Source: Thermobaculum sp. (GTDB lineage Bacteria > Chloroflexota > Chloroflexia > Thermobaculales > Thermobaculaceae). Taken from it: 38,428 nucleotides of DNA. Position 1 is the stretch's first letter. The number at the start of each line of letters is the position of its first letter. Both the position numbers and the translations under genes were made by a program. Shown piece by piece: positions 8,666-17,267 of this stretch. The notes below the pieces were generated by a model. It was not told where the DNA came from. It did not search any database and saw only the letters and a program-made list of their open reading frames with translations. The DNA is taken from the NCBI GenBank assembly GCA_016782125.1, contig JADDPA010000095.1, positions 1 through 38,428 of the forward strand, given 5' to 3'.

Positions 8666-8741
8666 ATCAGCCCGTAGAAATCAGCGTTGCGGGGCGGTCA
8701 ATGCTGTCGAGAGCATGGGAGCTTATCGCTGACTAGTTCGG

Positions 8742-8770
8742 TTGCCCCCGAAGTGGCCATCTGATACACT
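8742..8770 (+). promoter_or_regulatory. Promoter of the ribosomal-protection gene
   Basis: TTGCCC (8742-8747) and TACACT (8765-8770) are separated by 17 bases. Transcription would start near 8777, leaving a leader of about 90 bases that carries a small ORF. Confidence 0.6.
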
Positions 8771-8802
8771 CCCGGCATCAGCCAATCGCCAAGGAGAGTA
8801 CG

Positions 8803-8913
8803 ATGCGCAGAGCGTTCATAACCATCCAGACGGGAATAGCCACCTATCTTGAGGGAATGACGCTCCATGCGAACGCTAAACTTGGGGATCTTGGCGCATG
8901 TAGACGCCGGTAA
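8803..8913 (+). CDS. Possible leader peptide overlapping the OtrA-like gene
   Basis: A 36-codon ORF begins at ATG 8803, 5 to 6 bases after the best Shine-Dalgarno in the region (AAGGAGAG, 8791-8798). It begins MRRAFITIQTGIATYLEG and ends at TAA 8911-8913, so it overlaps the first 47 bases of the GTPase gene in another frame. The GTPase start at 8867 itself has only a distant GAGGG. The arrangement suggests translational coupling or antibiotic-sensed attenuation, as known for other ribosome-targeting resistance genes. The peptide resembles nothing I recognise, and expression is inference. Confidence 0.45.
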   Translation: MRRAFITIQTGIATYLEGMTLHANAKLGDLGACRRR

Positions 8914-10837
8914 GACGAGCCTGACCGAGCGGCTGCTCCACGCCGCCGGTGTCATCGACCAAATCGGCAGTGTCGATGACGGAAGTACACAGACCGATTC
9001 CTTGGCGCTGGAACGACAGCGCGGCATCACGATCAAGTCGGCGGTCGTGTCGTTCACCATCGACGACGTGACGGTCAACCTAATCGATACGCCCGGACAC
9101 CCGGACTTCATCGCCGAGGTGGAACGGGTGCTGAGCGTGCTCGACGGCGCCGTGCTGGTCATCTCCGCAGTGGAGGGCGTGCAGGCGCAGACCCGCGTGC
9201 TAATGCGGACGCTACAGCGGCTGCACAACCCGGTCCTCATCTTCGTGAACAAGATCGACCGTGGCGGCGCGGACGTGGAACGCGTGATCCGGGATATTGC
9301 CGATAGACTGACGCCGGCGATCATCCCTATGGGAACGTGCAGTGGCCTGGGTACCAGAGCCGCCACGTACACGCCGCACTGCGCAGAGGATGCTGCATTC
9401 ACTGCGAGGCTGGCGGAGCTTATCGCCGACCACGACGACGCGTTTCTGGCTGCGTACGTCGACGACGCAACGACCGTGTCGTACTGTCAACTCCGCCGTG
9501 CACTCGCGGTGCATACCAAGCGGGCGCTGGTGCGTCCGGTGTTCTGCGGCTCGGCACTCACGGGTGCGGGCGTGGATTCGCTGATCGCCGGCATCGCTGA
9601 GCTGCTACCCGCGAACGAAAGCGATGTCGATGGCCCCGTTTCGGGCACCGTGTTCAAGATCGAACGTGGTCCGGCCGGGGAGAAGATCGCGTACGTTCGT
9701 ATGTTCTCCGGGACGATCCGGACGCGAGATCGACTGCAATTCGGCCGAGGTAGCGAGGGCAAGGTCACCGCGATCAGCGTGTTCGACAACGGCTCAGCCG
9801 TCCGGCATGAGTCGGTCGCCGCAGGGCAGATCGGCAAGCTCTGGGGGCTTGGCGATATCCAGATCGGCGACACGCTAGGCATATCGCGTTCGACCTCGGA
9901 GCACCACTACTTCGCACCTCCGACCCTGGAATCGGTCGTCGTCCCCCGTCACCCTGGAGACAAGGGGAGGCTACACGGTGCGCTCGCACAGCTCGCCGAG
10001 CAGGACCCGCTGATCAACCTGCGGCAGGACGATACCCGGCAGGAGCTGTATGTCTCACTCTACGGCGAGGTCCAGACGGAGGTCATCCAGGCAACTCTGG
10101 CCGACGACTACGGTGTCGACGTGGCGTTCCGCGAGACAACGCTCATCTGTATCGAACGGCCGACCGCTTCGGGTGCAGGCGTGGAGATAATCGGCAGGGC
10201 GCCCAACCCATTTCTTGCAACCATCGGGCTGCGCGTCGAGCCCGCGCCGGCCAACACCGGCGTAGAACTTCGGCTGGAGGTTGACGTCGAGACCATTCCC
10301 CTCTTTGTGTACAAGGCAGTCGAGGACTTTCGAGCGGCGGTTGAGGACACCGTGCGAGACACGTTACGTGAGGGCCTCTACGGGTGGCAGGTCACCGACT
10401 GCACGGTCACTATGACGCATTGCGGCTATTCGTCACCGGGCACCACCGCGAGGGACTTCAGACTGCTGACGCCGCTGGTCCTGATGAGCGCGCTGAAGAA
10501 GGCCGGCACCGTGGTGTGCGAGCCGATCCACCGCTTCCACCTCGACATACCGACAGACACGTTCGGAGCGAGCGTACCTGCACTGGCACGACTGGGCGCG
10601 GTGCTGCAGACATCGGCAATGCGGGGTTCGTCGTATCTGCTGGAGGGGGAGATTCCAGCTGCTCGGGTGCATGAGCTGCAGCAACAGCTGCCCGCGCTGA
10701 CTCGCGGCGAGGGCGTGCTGGAATGCGCCTTTGCCCGCTACCAGCCCATAAGTGGCCCGTTCCCGACCCGGCCGTGCTCAGACCACAACCCGCTGAACCG
10801 CAAGGAATACCTGTTGCACGTCCTGCGGCGGGTATAG
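8867..10837 (+). CDS. Tetracycline-resistance ribosomal protection protein (OtrA/Tet(M)-like GTPase)
   Basis: A 656-residue translation GTPase related to EF-G that, in its characterised relatives, dislodges tetracycline from the ribosome. The start matches the family (LNLGILAHVDAGKTSLTERLL). G motifs are AHVDAGKT (residues 10-17), RGIT, DTPGH, NKID and GSAL. What sets it apart from EF-G is the domain IV loop near residue 520-545: CGYSSPGTTARDFR followed by LLTPLVLMSALKKAGT, which is the ribosomal-protection signature. Length fits OtrA (about 660) and Tet(M) (639). It is followed, after 197 bases, by two ABC half-exporters on the same strand, suggesting a resistance or self-protection cluster. 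Whether it confers tetracycline resistance cannot be told from sequence alone. Confidence 0.92.
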   Translation: MRTLNLGILAHVDAGKTSLTERLLHAAGVIDQIGSVDDGSTQTDSLALERQRGITIKSAVVSFTIDDVTVNLIDTPGHPDFIAEVERVLSVLDGAVLVISAVEGVQAQTRVLMRTLQRLHNPVLIFVNKIDRGGADVERVIRDIADRLTPAIIPMGTCSGLGTRAATYTPHCAEDAAFTARLAELIADHDDAFLAAYVDDATTVSYCQLRRALAVHTKRALVRPVFCGSALTGAGVDSLIAGIAELLPANESDVDGPVSGTVFKIERGPAGEKIAYVRMFSGTIRTRDRLQFGRGSEGKVTAISVFDNGSAVRHESVAAGQIGKLWGLGDIQIGDTLGISRSTSEHHYFAPPTLESVVVPRHPGDKGRLHGALAQLAEQDPLINLRQDDTRQELYVSLYGEVQTEVIQATLADDYGVDVAFRETTLICIERPTASGAGVEIIGRAPNPFLATIGLRVEPAPANTGVELRLEVDVETIPLFVYKAVEDFRAAVEDTVRDTLREGLYGWQVTDCTVTMTHCGYSSPGTTARDFRLLTPLVLMSALKKAGTVVCEPIHRFHLDIPTDTFGASVPALARLGAVLQTSAMRGSSYLLEGEIPAARVHELQQQLPALTRGEGVLECAFARYQPISGPFPTRPCSDHNPLNRKEYLLHVLRRV

Positions 10838-11034
10838 CGGCATGAGACAAGTTGCCTTCCCGATGACCACATCTCCCACGATGGCGCCGCTGAATGGATC
10901 GGTATCGTTGTTGTGCGAACTCGGCACACATTGGCCGCGCGTAGCGGAGATCGACGAGCATCATGACCTGGCTGACGGAGGAGCGGCGACGCCGTCCGCA
11001 CACTTTTATTTGTGCCACATCCAAGGAGCTTCTA

Positions 11035-12771
11035 TTGCTACCTAAGCGCGACCGTATCTTGCTCGCAACCTACCTGCGGCCGGAGTGGCCGCGCGTCGTC
11101 CTGCTCGGCCTGCTGCTGTTCGCCGGGATCGGCCTGCAGCTCGCTAACCCCCAGATCGTCCGGACGTTCATCGACCAGGCACGGGCCGGCGAGCCGTTCG
11201 AGCGGCTCGTCTGGATCGCGCTGCTCTTCATCGGTGTCGCACTCCTCACTCAAGGCATGACCATCGCCGAGACTTACGTTGCGGAGAACCTCGGCTGGCG
11301 CACCACCAACGCGTTGCGTGCCGACCTCGCGCGCCGCGTGCTCGCCCTCGACCTCTCGTTCCACGCGGAGCACGGCGTCGGTGAACTGATTGAGCGGATC
11401 GACGGCGACGTCTCGGCGATTGCCGACTTCTTCGCCCGCTTCGTCGTCCAAGTGCTCGGCAGCGCGCTCTTCCTGTTCGGCGTGCTCGTCCTGCTCTACC
11501 GTGAGGACTGGCGCGTCGGCGGGCTGCTGACGACATTCACCCTGGCCGCGCTTGCCTTCCTGACGTGGGGCGGTGGGTTCGTCGGCGTCCGCGCGCTGGC
11601 CGCCCGCCAGGCCAGCGCGGGGCTGATCGGCTACATCGAGGAGCGGCTCGGTGGTCTGCCCGACCTCAAGACGAGCGGCGCCGATGGCTACGCCATACAC
11701 CGTCTCCATGAGCGTCTGGCCGGGCGCTTCCACCGGATCAACGCTGCGGTGATGGCCGGTTCGATCCTGAACGCGGTTGTCGGTGTGCTCTTCGTGCTCG
11801 GCACGGGCGCGGCGTTCGGTTTGGGCACCGCGCTCTACGGCTCCGGTGCGATCACGCTCGGGACCATCTATCTCATCTTCCGCTACACCGGCATGTTGCG
11901 CGATCCGCTCGAGCGACTCACGCATGAGATGAACAGCTTCCAGCAAGCCACCGGCGGCATCGTCCGCGTACGCGAGCTGCTTGCGACCGATGCGCGTGTG
12001 AACGACGGCTCGGGCGCGACCTTCCCGGCTGGCGCCTTGTCGGTTGAGCTCGACGGCGTCTCGTTCGCCTACGAGACCGAGCCGGTGCTACACGGTGTCT
12101 CGTTCCGCGTCGAGCCTGGCAAGGTGCTCGGTCTGCTGGGCCGGACCGGATCGGGCAAGACGACGATCTCGCGACTACTGTTCCGACTGCACGACCCCAC
12201 CGAGGGGTCTGTCCGGCTTGGCGGCACGGACATCCGGGAGGCCCGCCTCGATGCGCTGCCAGAGCGGGTCGGCCTCGTTACGCAGGAGGTCCAGCTCTTC
12301 CAGGGGACGCTACGCGACAACGTCGCGCTGTTCGACCGGACCGTGTCCGACGCACGGCTGGTCGAGGTCTTCGCTGAGCTTGGGCTCGATGAGTGGCTGC
12401 GAGCGCTGCCGGCGGGGCTCGACACGCCGCTCGGCGCAGGTGGCCGGGGGCTGTCAGCCGGCGAGGCGCAACTCGTCGCGCTCACTCGAGTGCTCCTGAA
12501 AGACCCTGGCCTCGTCGTCCTCGACGAGGCGTCGTCCAGGCTTGACCCGCACACCGGGCGACTGCTCGAGCGTGCCGTGACACGCCTGCTCCACGGCCGC
12601 ACCGGCGTAGTCATCGCCCACCGGCTGGCGACAGTCGAACGGGCGGACCAAATCCTTATCCTCGAAGAGGGCCGCGTCGCTGAGTTCCGCCGGCGAGTCG
12701 ATCTGGCGCGCGACCCTGAATCCCGCTTCGCGCGGCTGCTCCGTGCTGGAATCGAGGAGGAGCTAGCTTGA
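11035..12771 (+). CDS. ABC exporter half-transporter, subunit 1 (TMD-NBD)
   Basis: A 579-residue fused membrane and ATPase protein of the multidrug/lipid exporter type. About six transmembrane segments fill the first 300 residues, followed by the nucleotide-binding domain: Walker A GRTGSGKT (369-376), Q-loop in LVTQEVQLF, signature LSAGE (473-477, off the LSGGQ consensus), Walker B LVVLDE with catalytic Glu 498, and H-loop IAHRL. I place the start at TTG 11035 because AAGGAG stands 6 bases before it; the ATG at 10963 has no ribosome site and adds 24 unlikely arginine-rich residues. The next gene overlaps its stop by 4 bases, so the two proteins probably form a heterodimer. Confidence 0.93.
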   Translation: MLPKRDRILLATYLRPEWPRVVLLGLLLFAGIGLQLANPQIVRTFIDQARAGEPFERLVWIALLFIGVALLTQGMTIAETYVAENLGWRTTNALRADLARRVLALDLSFHAEHGVGELIERIDGDVSAIADFFARFVVQVLGSALFLFGVLVLLYREDWRVGGLLTTFTLAALAFLTWGGGFVGVRALAARQASAGLIGYIEERLGGLPDLKTSGADGYAIHRLHERLAGRFHRINAAVMAGSILNAVVGVLFVLGTGAAFGLGTALYGSGAITLGTIYLIFRYTGMLRDPLERLTHEMNSFQQATGGIVRVRELLATDARVNDGSGATFPAGALSVELDGVSFAYETEPVLHGVSFRVEPGKVLGLLGRTGSGKTTISRLLFRLHDPTEGSVRLGGTDIREARLDALPERVGLVTQEVQLFQGTLRDNVALFDRTVSDARLVEVFAELGLDEWLRALPAGLDTPLGAGGRGLSAGEAQLVALTRVLLKDPGLVVLDEASSRLDPHTGRLLERAVTRLLHGRTGVVIAHRLATVERADQILILEEGRVAEFRRRVDLARDPESRFARLLRAGIEEELA

Positions 12772-14549
12772 GACCGATGATGGTGCTCCTCCGGCTGGTG
12801 CGCTTCTGCCCTGGTTACTTCGCGGCGAACACCTTCTTCGCCATCCTGGTGTACTTCCTCTTGGCGATCCCGCTGGGCCTTACGACGCGCGCCTTCTTCG
12901 ACGCCCTCTCCGGCGAGTCCGCCGGCCTGGTGGCCTGGAGCGCGATCGGCCTGCTTGTCGCCGTGCAGCTTGTCGAGGTCCTTGCCGGCCCGGCGCTCGG
13001 CAACCCCTGGAGTCCGTTGCAACAAAAAGGGCAGGTGCTCCTGCAGCGGAACCTGTTCGCCGGCCTACTGCGCGGCTACGGCCGCCACGGACTATCGGAA
13101 CCGGTCGGCGAGACAATCAGCCGCTTCCGCGACGATCCCGAGAGCATCACCGACACGCTGGATGCCCTCAGCGACCTGATTGGCAGATCGTTTTTCGCCA
13201 TCGGCGCGGCGATCGTGATGTGGCAGATTAACCCGACGATCACCGCGGCGCTGTTCGTCCCGCTACTGCTGAGCTCGTTCCTCACCGAGGCACTTGGCAA
13301 CACGATCATGGCTTACCGCGCCGCATCGCACGCGGCGACCGGCCGGGTAACCGGTTTCATCGGCGAGTTGGTCGGCGCGCAGCTCGCCGTCAAGATCGCA
13401 GGCGCCACGCGACCGGCCGTCGCCAGGCTGACCAAGCTAGGGGAGTTGCGCCGCAAAGCGGCGGTGCGCGACAGCGTCTTTGAAGAAACGCTCAACTCGT
13501 TCAACCTCAACGTGGTCCACGTCGGGACGGGCATCGTGCTGCTGCTCGGTGCCCGGGGGATCAGCGAGGGCACGTTCACAGTCGGCGACCTCGCCCTGTT
13601 CATCGTCTACCTGGATCAGCTCACCTGGTACCCGGCCGAGGTGGGACGTCTCATCAGCGATCTGAAGCGGATCGAGGTGTCGTTCGGCCGGATGCGCGCA
13701 ATCGTGCCCGGCGAGCCGCCAGCGGCGCTGCTCGCGCCGGTGCCCGTCTACCTGCGGGGCACGCCGCCCGAACCGCCTCCCCCACCGCCGCGCGAGCGGC
13801 TCGAGCGCCTCGAGGTGCTCCATCTCACCCACGCTCACCCGGGCAACACCCGTGGGATCATCGACGTTTCGTTCGCCTTGGAGCGCGGCTCCTTCACCGT
13901 GATCACCGGCCGCATCGGCGCCGGCAAGTCCACGCTCCTGCACGTGTTGCTCGGCCTACTACCGCGCGACGCCGGCGAAATCCGCTGGAACGGCCGGGCA
14001 GTTGACGATCCGGCGAGCTCCTTTGTCCCGCCGCGCAGCGCCTACACGCCGCAGGTGCCGCGGCTCTTCAGCGAGACGCTACGGGAGAACCTGCTGCTCG
14101 GGCGTCCCGAGGACCCGCGCGCGCTCGATGCGGCGGTCCACGCGGCGGTCCTGGAGCCGGACCTGGCGGCGCTCCGGGGTGGGCTGGACACGCTGATCGG
14201 GCCGCGCGGCGTCAAGCTCTCGGGCGGCCAGGTCCAGCGATCCGCTGCAGCGCGGATGTTTGTGCGTGACGCTGAGTTGCTGGTCTTCGACGACCTCTCC
14301 TCTGCGCTCGACACGGAAACGGAGGCCGAGTTGTGGAGGCGGCTCTTCGCGCGCGGCACTGAAACGACCTGCCTGGTCGTCTCGCACCGCCCGGTAGCGC
14401 TGCGTCGGGCCGACCAGGTGCTGCTCATGGACACCGGCCGCCTCGTCGCACGGGGTTCGCTGGATGAGCTACTTGCAAGCTCCGCGGAGATGCAGCGACT
14501 GTGGCGGGACGAGCAGCGTCCGCCCGAGGTGACTACGCGCGAACCTTGA
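12768..14549 (+). CDS. ABC exporter half-transporter, subunit 2 (TMD-NBD)
   Basis: A 593-residue partner of the preceding ABC protein. The membrane domain covers the first 310 residues; a proline-rich linker (PPEPPPPPPRE, about 335-345) leads to the ATPase domain with Walker A GRIGAGKS (381-388), a canonical signature LSGGQ (484-488) and Walker B LLVFDD, where Asp 509 replaces the usual catalytic Glu. The switch His is in VVSHRP. Translation probably starts at TTG 12768, which overlaps the TGA of subunit 1 (TTGA) and has GGAGGAG just upstream; an ATG at 12777 is the alternative. The motif pattern complements subunit 1, supporting an asymmetric heterodimeric exporter. Confidence 0.93.
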   Translation: MRPMMVLLRLVRFCPGYFAANTFFAILVYFLLAIPLGLTTRAFFDALSGESAGLVAWSAIGLLVAVQLVEVLAGPALGNPWSPLQQKGQVLLQRNLFAGLLRGYGRHGLSEPVGETISRFRDDPESITDTLDALSDLIGRSFFAIGAAIVMWQINPTITAALFVPLLLSSFLTEALGNTIMAYRAASHAATGRVTGFIGELVGAQLAVKIAGATRPAVARLTKLGELRRKAAVRDSVFEETLNSFNLNVVHVGTGIVLLLGARGISEGTFTVGDLALFIVYLDQLTWYPAEVGRLISDLKRIEVSFGRMRAIVPGEPPAALLAPVPVYLRGTPPEPPPPPPRERLERLEVLHLTHAHPGNTRGIIDVSFALERGSFTVITGRIGAGKSTLLHVLLGLLPRDAGEIRWNGRAVDDPASSFVPPRSAYTPQVPRLFSETLRENLLLGRPEDPRALDAAVHAAVLEPDLAALRGGLDTLIGPRGVKLSGGQVQRSAAARMFVRDAELLVFDDLSSALDTETEAELWRRLFARGTETTCLVVSHRPVALRRADQVLLMDTGRLVARGSLDELLASSAEMQRLWRDEQRPPEVTTREP

Positions 14550-14559
14550 CAGCAGACCC

Positions 14560-14595
14560 GTGGCATTTGACGGGTGAGAACCGGGCCCGTGCCAC
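14560..14595 (+). terminator. Hairpin after the ABC exporter operon
   Basis: GTGGCA (14560-14565) with ACGGG just inside can pair with CCCGTGCCAC (14586-14595), interrupted by a small bulge. It lies 10 bases after the stop of the second ABC gene. There is no T-run, so it may be a weak or factor-assisted terminator, or only an mRNA end structure. Confidence 0.35.
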
Positions 14596-14689
14596 CCGCT
14601 ACGCCGCACTGAGCACAGCGCCGCCAGTCGGGCTCACCTCCGTTGGGACAGAGTGTGCTGCCTGACTCCTGGCACGATAGAATGGCCGA

Positions 14690-15325
14690 ATGCCGCAGAG
14701 TCCTACGACCAGCACCATCTCGATTGACGGCGTGACGCTCACCCTAACTCTGGAGCGCAAGCGCGTGAAGAACGTGAATGCCCGCCTGCGAGGCACGACG
14801 CTCGCCGTGAGCGCTCCATTCGGCATGGCACAAGGCGAGCTCGACCCGATCATCACCACGCTCGCGCGCACGCTGGTGCGCCGGGAGCGGCAAGGACGGG
14901 TGAACGAGCAGGAAGACGCGCTCGCGCTGGCCGAGCAGGTGGCCGCCCGATTCCCGACCCCGCCGCGAGTGGCTCGCGTACTCTTCGTCACGACGCAGCA
15001 CAAGCGGTGGGGGAGCTACAGCACCAGAACGGGCATGATCCGGCTCCACGCGGCGTTGCGCGAGATGCCGCGCTGGGTGCTACAGGCCGTGATGGCTCAT
15101 GAGCTGGCGCATGTCGCCCATCCTGATCACTCCGCGGCATTCTGGTCGCTACTCCGCGAGGTGTGCCCTGAAACCGACAGGGCCGAGGCGTTCCTCGCCG
15201 GGGTGAGCTGGCTCGGTCAGCGCTGGGAGCAGCTGCCACCAGTGGAGCGATCGCTCTTGGCCGGTACGGAGGCAGGCATCGACGAGGTAAAGGGCAACGG
15301 CCACTCGCCGGGACAGGATACATAG
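14690..15325 (+). CDS. DUF45-type zinc metallopeptidase
   Basis: A 211-residue soluble protein with the metal-binding motif HELAHVAHPDHSAAFW (HExxH plus a downstream His, about residues 141-156), preceded by KRWGSYSTRTGMIRLHAAL, the characteristic WGS-x-n-I-x-L stretch of the YgjP/DUF45 and M48-related families. The N-terminal half is a small beta domain (VTLTLTLERKRVKNVNARL). Predicted to be a gluzincin protease or protease-like protein; the substrate is unknown. I see no Shine-Dalgarno before the ATG; a TAGAAT only 6 bases upstream could be a -10, which would make the mRNA leaderless. Neighbours give no functional hint. Confidence 0.83.
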   Translation: MPQSPTTSTISIDGVTLTLTLERKRVKNVNARLRGTTLAVSAPFGMAQGELDPIITTLARTLVRRERQGRVNEQEDALALAEQVAARFPTPPRVARVLFVTTQHKRWGSYSTRTGMIRLHAALREMPRWVLQAVMAHELAHVAHPDHSAAFWSLLREVCPETDRAEAFLAGVSWLGQRWEQLPPVERSLLAGTEAGIDEVKGNGHSPGQDT

Positions 15326-15604
15326 CGAGGACGCCGACAACACACCCTCCGTAGTGCCCGACATCTCAAAGCCCCCGGCGTTTGCCGTCAGGGCAGATCG
15401 ATGGGACAATGGAAGGGAGACCTCTAGCCGCAGGACGTGCTCGAACCTCGAAGGCCCAACGCGTGGCTCAGACAAGGCGTTCGTGCTGCCAGGGTCGGCG
15501 TCATTCGGGATAGACGGAACGGTGACGTTGGGCAGAGAGGCGCTTCGGGCGTCTGCCAGCAATACACAGCCATTCACCGCAAAGAAAAGAAAGAAGGAAC
15601 CCCT

Positions 15605-15958
15605 ATGCTCAGATCTCCGCTCGGACGCCTGCGCATCGTCAGCCTGATGGAGGGCGTCTCGTACCTCCTCCTCCTCGGGATCGCGATGCCGCTCAAGTAC
15701 CTGGCTGATCAGCCGGAGGCGGTACGGGTTGTTGGCTCGCTCCACGGCGCCCTCACCATACTGTTCGTGCTTGCCGTTGCCCACGTCTGGCTCGCGCGAC
15801 GGTGGTCCATCGTGCGGGTCGCAATCGCGCTGATCGCGTCAGTGATACCGTTGGGTGCATTCGCGCTTGAGGCAATCCTACGGCGAGAGAGCCGGACGGA
15901 TGCCCCGCGCCCCAACGCGCCAGCCAGCGGCACTCCTGCGCCCCACGGCTCGCAGTAG
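15605..15958 (+). CDS. DUF3817 integral membrane protein
   Basis: A 117-residue protein with about three hydrophobic helices (LMEGVSYLLLLGIAMPLKYL, SLHGALTILFVLAVAHVWLA, VAIALIASVIPLGAFALEAIL). The first helix contains the xEGxSYLLLLxIAMPLKY pattern and the second the GxxHGxLF-like pattern of DUF3817, a short membrane family of unknown function. The C-terminal 25 residues are hydrophilic and proline rich. AAGGA lies 7 bases before the ATG at 15605; the longer upstream frame is not needed and has no family match. The 280 bases before it, back to the metallopeptidase stop, hold no other gene that I can support. Confidence 0.82.
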   Translation: MLRSPLGRLRIVSLMEGVSYLLLLGIAMPLKYLADQPEAVRVVGSLHGALTILFVLAVAHVWLARRWSIVRVAIALIASVIPLGAFALEAILRRESRTDAPRPNAPASGTPAPHGSQ

Positions 15959-15994
15959 CGATAGGGCGGTAAGACGATAGTTTGAGGCACGAAG

Positions 15995-16864
15995 CTACTC
16001 GTCAGCGTGCAGGCCAGCATCCCGGAATATTCGCTCCATCGCCGCGCCGACGAGTTCGAGCCGCGCAGCATCGGACGGAAGGTCGCCGAGTTCCTGCTTG
16101 AACGGCTCGGGCGCGACCGGACCGTCGTAGCCGATAGCGCGCATCGCTCGCAGGAACCCGGTGATGTCGATCACACCTGTCTCGCCAGGCAGCGCGCGAA
16201 CGTTGTCGACCTGCTCATCGACCGGCACTCCTGCCGGGGCGTCGTTGACATGGACGTACACGACCTGCTCAGGTCGCAGCGCGTGCAGCTCATCTAGTGT
16301 CCCGCCCGACGTGTACCAGTGCCAGCAATCGAGCAGGAGGCCAACGTTTGTGCCGATCTCCGCGCCCATTTCGAGCATTCCGGCCATCGTATAGATGAAT
16401 GGGTGTTGGCGGCTGTCGCGCATCGTCTTTGGTCCGACGAACTCCAGACCCAGCTGGCAGCCGTGCTCGCCGAGTATCCGGGCGATCGGGGTGAAACGCT
16501 CCACGTGGAAGCGGTAGTTCTCCTCGAACGGAAGCTCATCGGAGCTGGGCAGCACCCAGGTCGTGGTGCGCGGGCAACCGATAGCCGCGGCTGCACTCGC
16601 CAGGCGGGGTAGCTTTTCGAGGTCGCGACGCCAGGTCTCATCGGCGCTACGCCAGTCAGTCGGGAGCGACCACGCCGCGGGACGCACGCCGGCATCTTCG
16701 AACAGGCCGCGCACATGTTCGTCGCCGTGCCGCTCCACGAGGCCCGCGACCTCGTCCGCGACGAACTCTACCCCCTCGAAGCCGCCCATTCGGGCCGCCT
16801 CAATAGCGGCCGGCAGATCGCTCGTCCGCACCCCTATCGCGTACGGCGCCAACGCTGTGTACAT
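15995..16864 (-). CDS. Sugar phosphate isomerase/epimerase (xylose isomerase-like TIM barrel)
   Basis: A 289-residue AP-endonuclease-2-type TIM-barrel protein. Expected metal ligands are visible in LGLEFVGPK (Glu), LLLDCWHWY (Asp/His), VYVHVND (His) and VAPEPFKQEL (Glu). This family includes inosose dehydratases, hydroxypyruvate isomerases and various ketose epimerases. AAGGGG precedes the ATG. It is divergent from a Gfo/Idh/MocA dehydrogenase with a 403-base shared upstream region; such pairs commonly work together in catabolism of inositol or unusual sugars, which is inference here. Confidence 0.87.
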   Translation of the reverse strand: MYTALAPYAIGVRTSDLPAAIEAARMGGFEGVEFVADEVAGLVERHGDEHVRGLFEDAGVRPAAWSLPTDWRSADETWRRDLEKLPRLASAAAAIGCPRTTTWVLPSSDELPFEENYRFHVERFTPIARILGEHGCQLGLEFVGPKTMRDSRQHPFIYTMAGMLEMGAEIGTNVGLLLDCWHWYTSGGTLDELHALRPEQVVYVHVNDAPAGVPVDEQVDNVRALPGETGVIDITGFLRAMRAIGYDGPVAPEPFKQELGDLPSDAARLELVGAAMERIFRDAGLHADE

Positions 16865-16930
16865 AGCATCCCCTTAGTCTGGTGTCGAAAGTGGCCTACG
16901 ACGTACGCCGGCCCGGAGGCACGGAGTGTG

Positions 16931-16959
16931 TTGACCATCGAAGAGCAGCATCTTATACT
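16931..16959 (+). promoter_or_regulatory. Promoter reading toward the Gfo/Idh/MocA gene
   Basis: TTGACC (16931-16936) and TATACT (16954-16959) stand 17 bases apart, close to consensus. The transcript would begin near 16966 and have a leader of about 300 bases before the dehydrogenase at 17268. Confidence 0.6.
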
Positions 16960-16965
16960 GCGGTG

Positions 16966-17267
16966 AACCGTTCCCGCAACCATTAGACCAGCCAGGCCGA
17001 TGCGCGACACACCGAGTCTCCCGTTCGGCTCATGCTGGAGATGGCTGAAGGCACAAGGGCCGAGACGTTCCCTTGTTCGCGGGGGGGCGGTCGACTGCCC
17101 ACTCGTTTCCCTGCGCCCGACAGACATCGCTCCCGTGTGGCACCGCAACCCGGCAACCGGCCGCTCACTCGCAGATGAGACGGGACAGCGCAGATCACAC
17201 GTGGACATATAACGTGTCATTTCTGATCGTATCCAACAGCGCGAAGTAGTACAGAAAGCAGGGGGAG
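16966..17267 (+). other. Long untranslated leader before the dehydrogenase
   Basis: No convincing gene lies in this 300-base stretch. It includes GTGGCACCGC (within 17135-17150), which resembles a T-box core, a G7 run near 17081, and an inverted repeat ACACGT (17197-17202) / ACGTGT (17212-17217) with a 9-base spacer containing TATAAC. GGGGGAG precedes the dehydrogenase ATG. It may hold a cis-regulatory RNA or operator, but I cannot name one. Confidence 0.35.
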
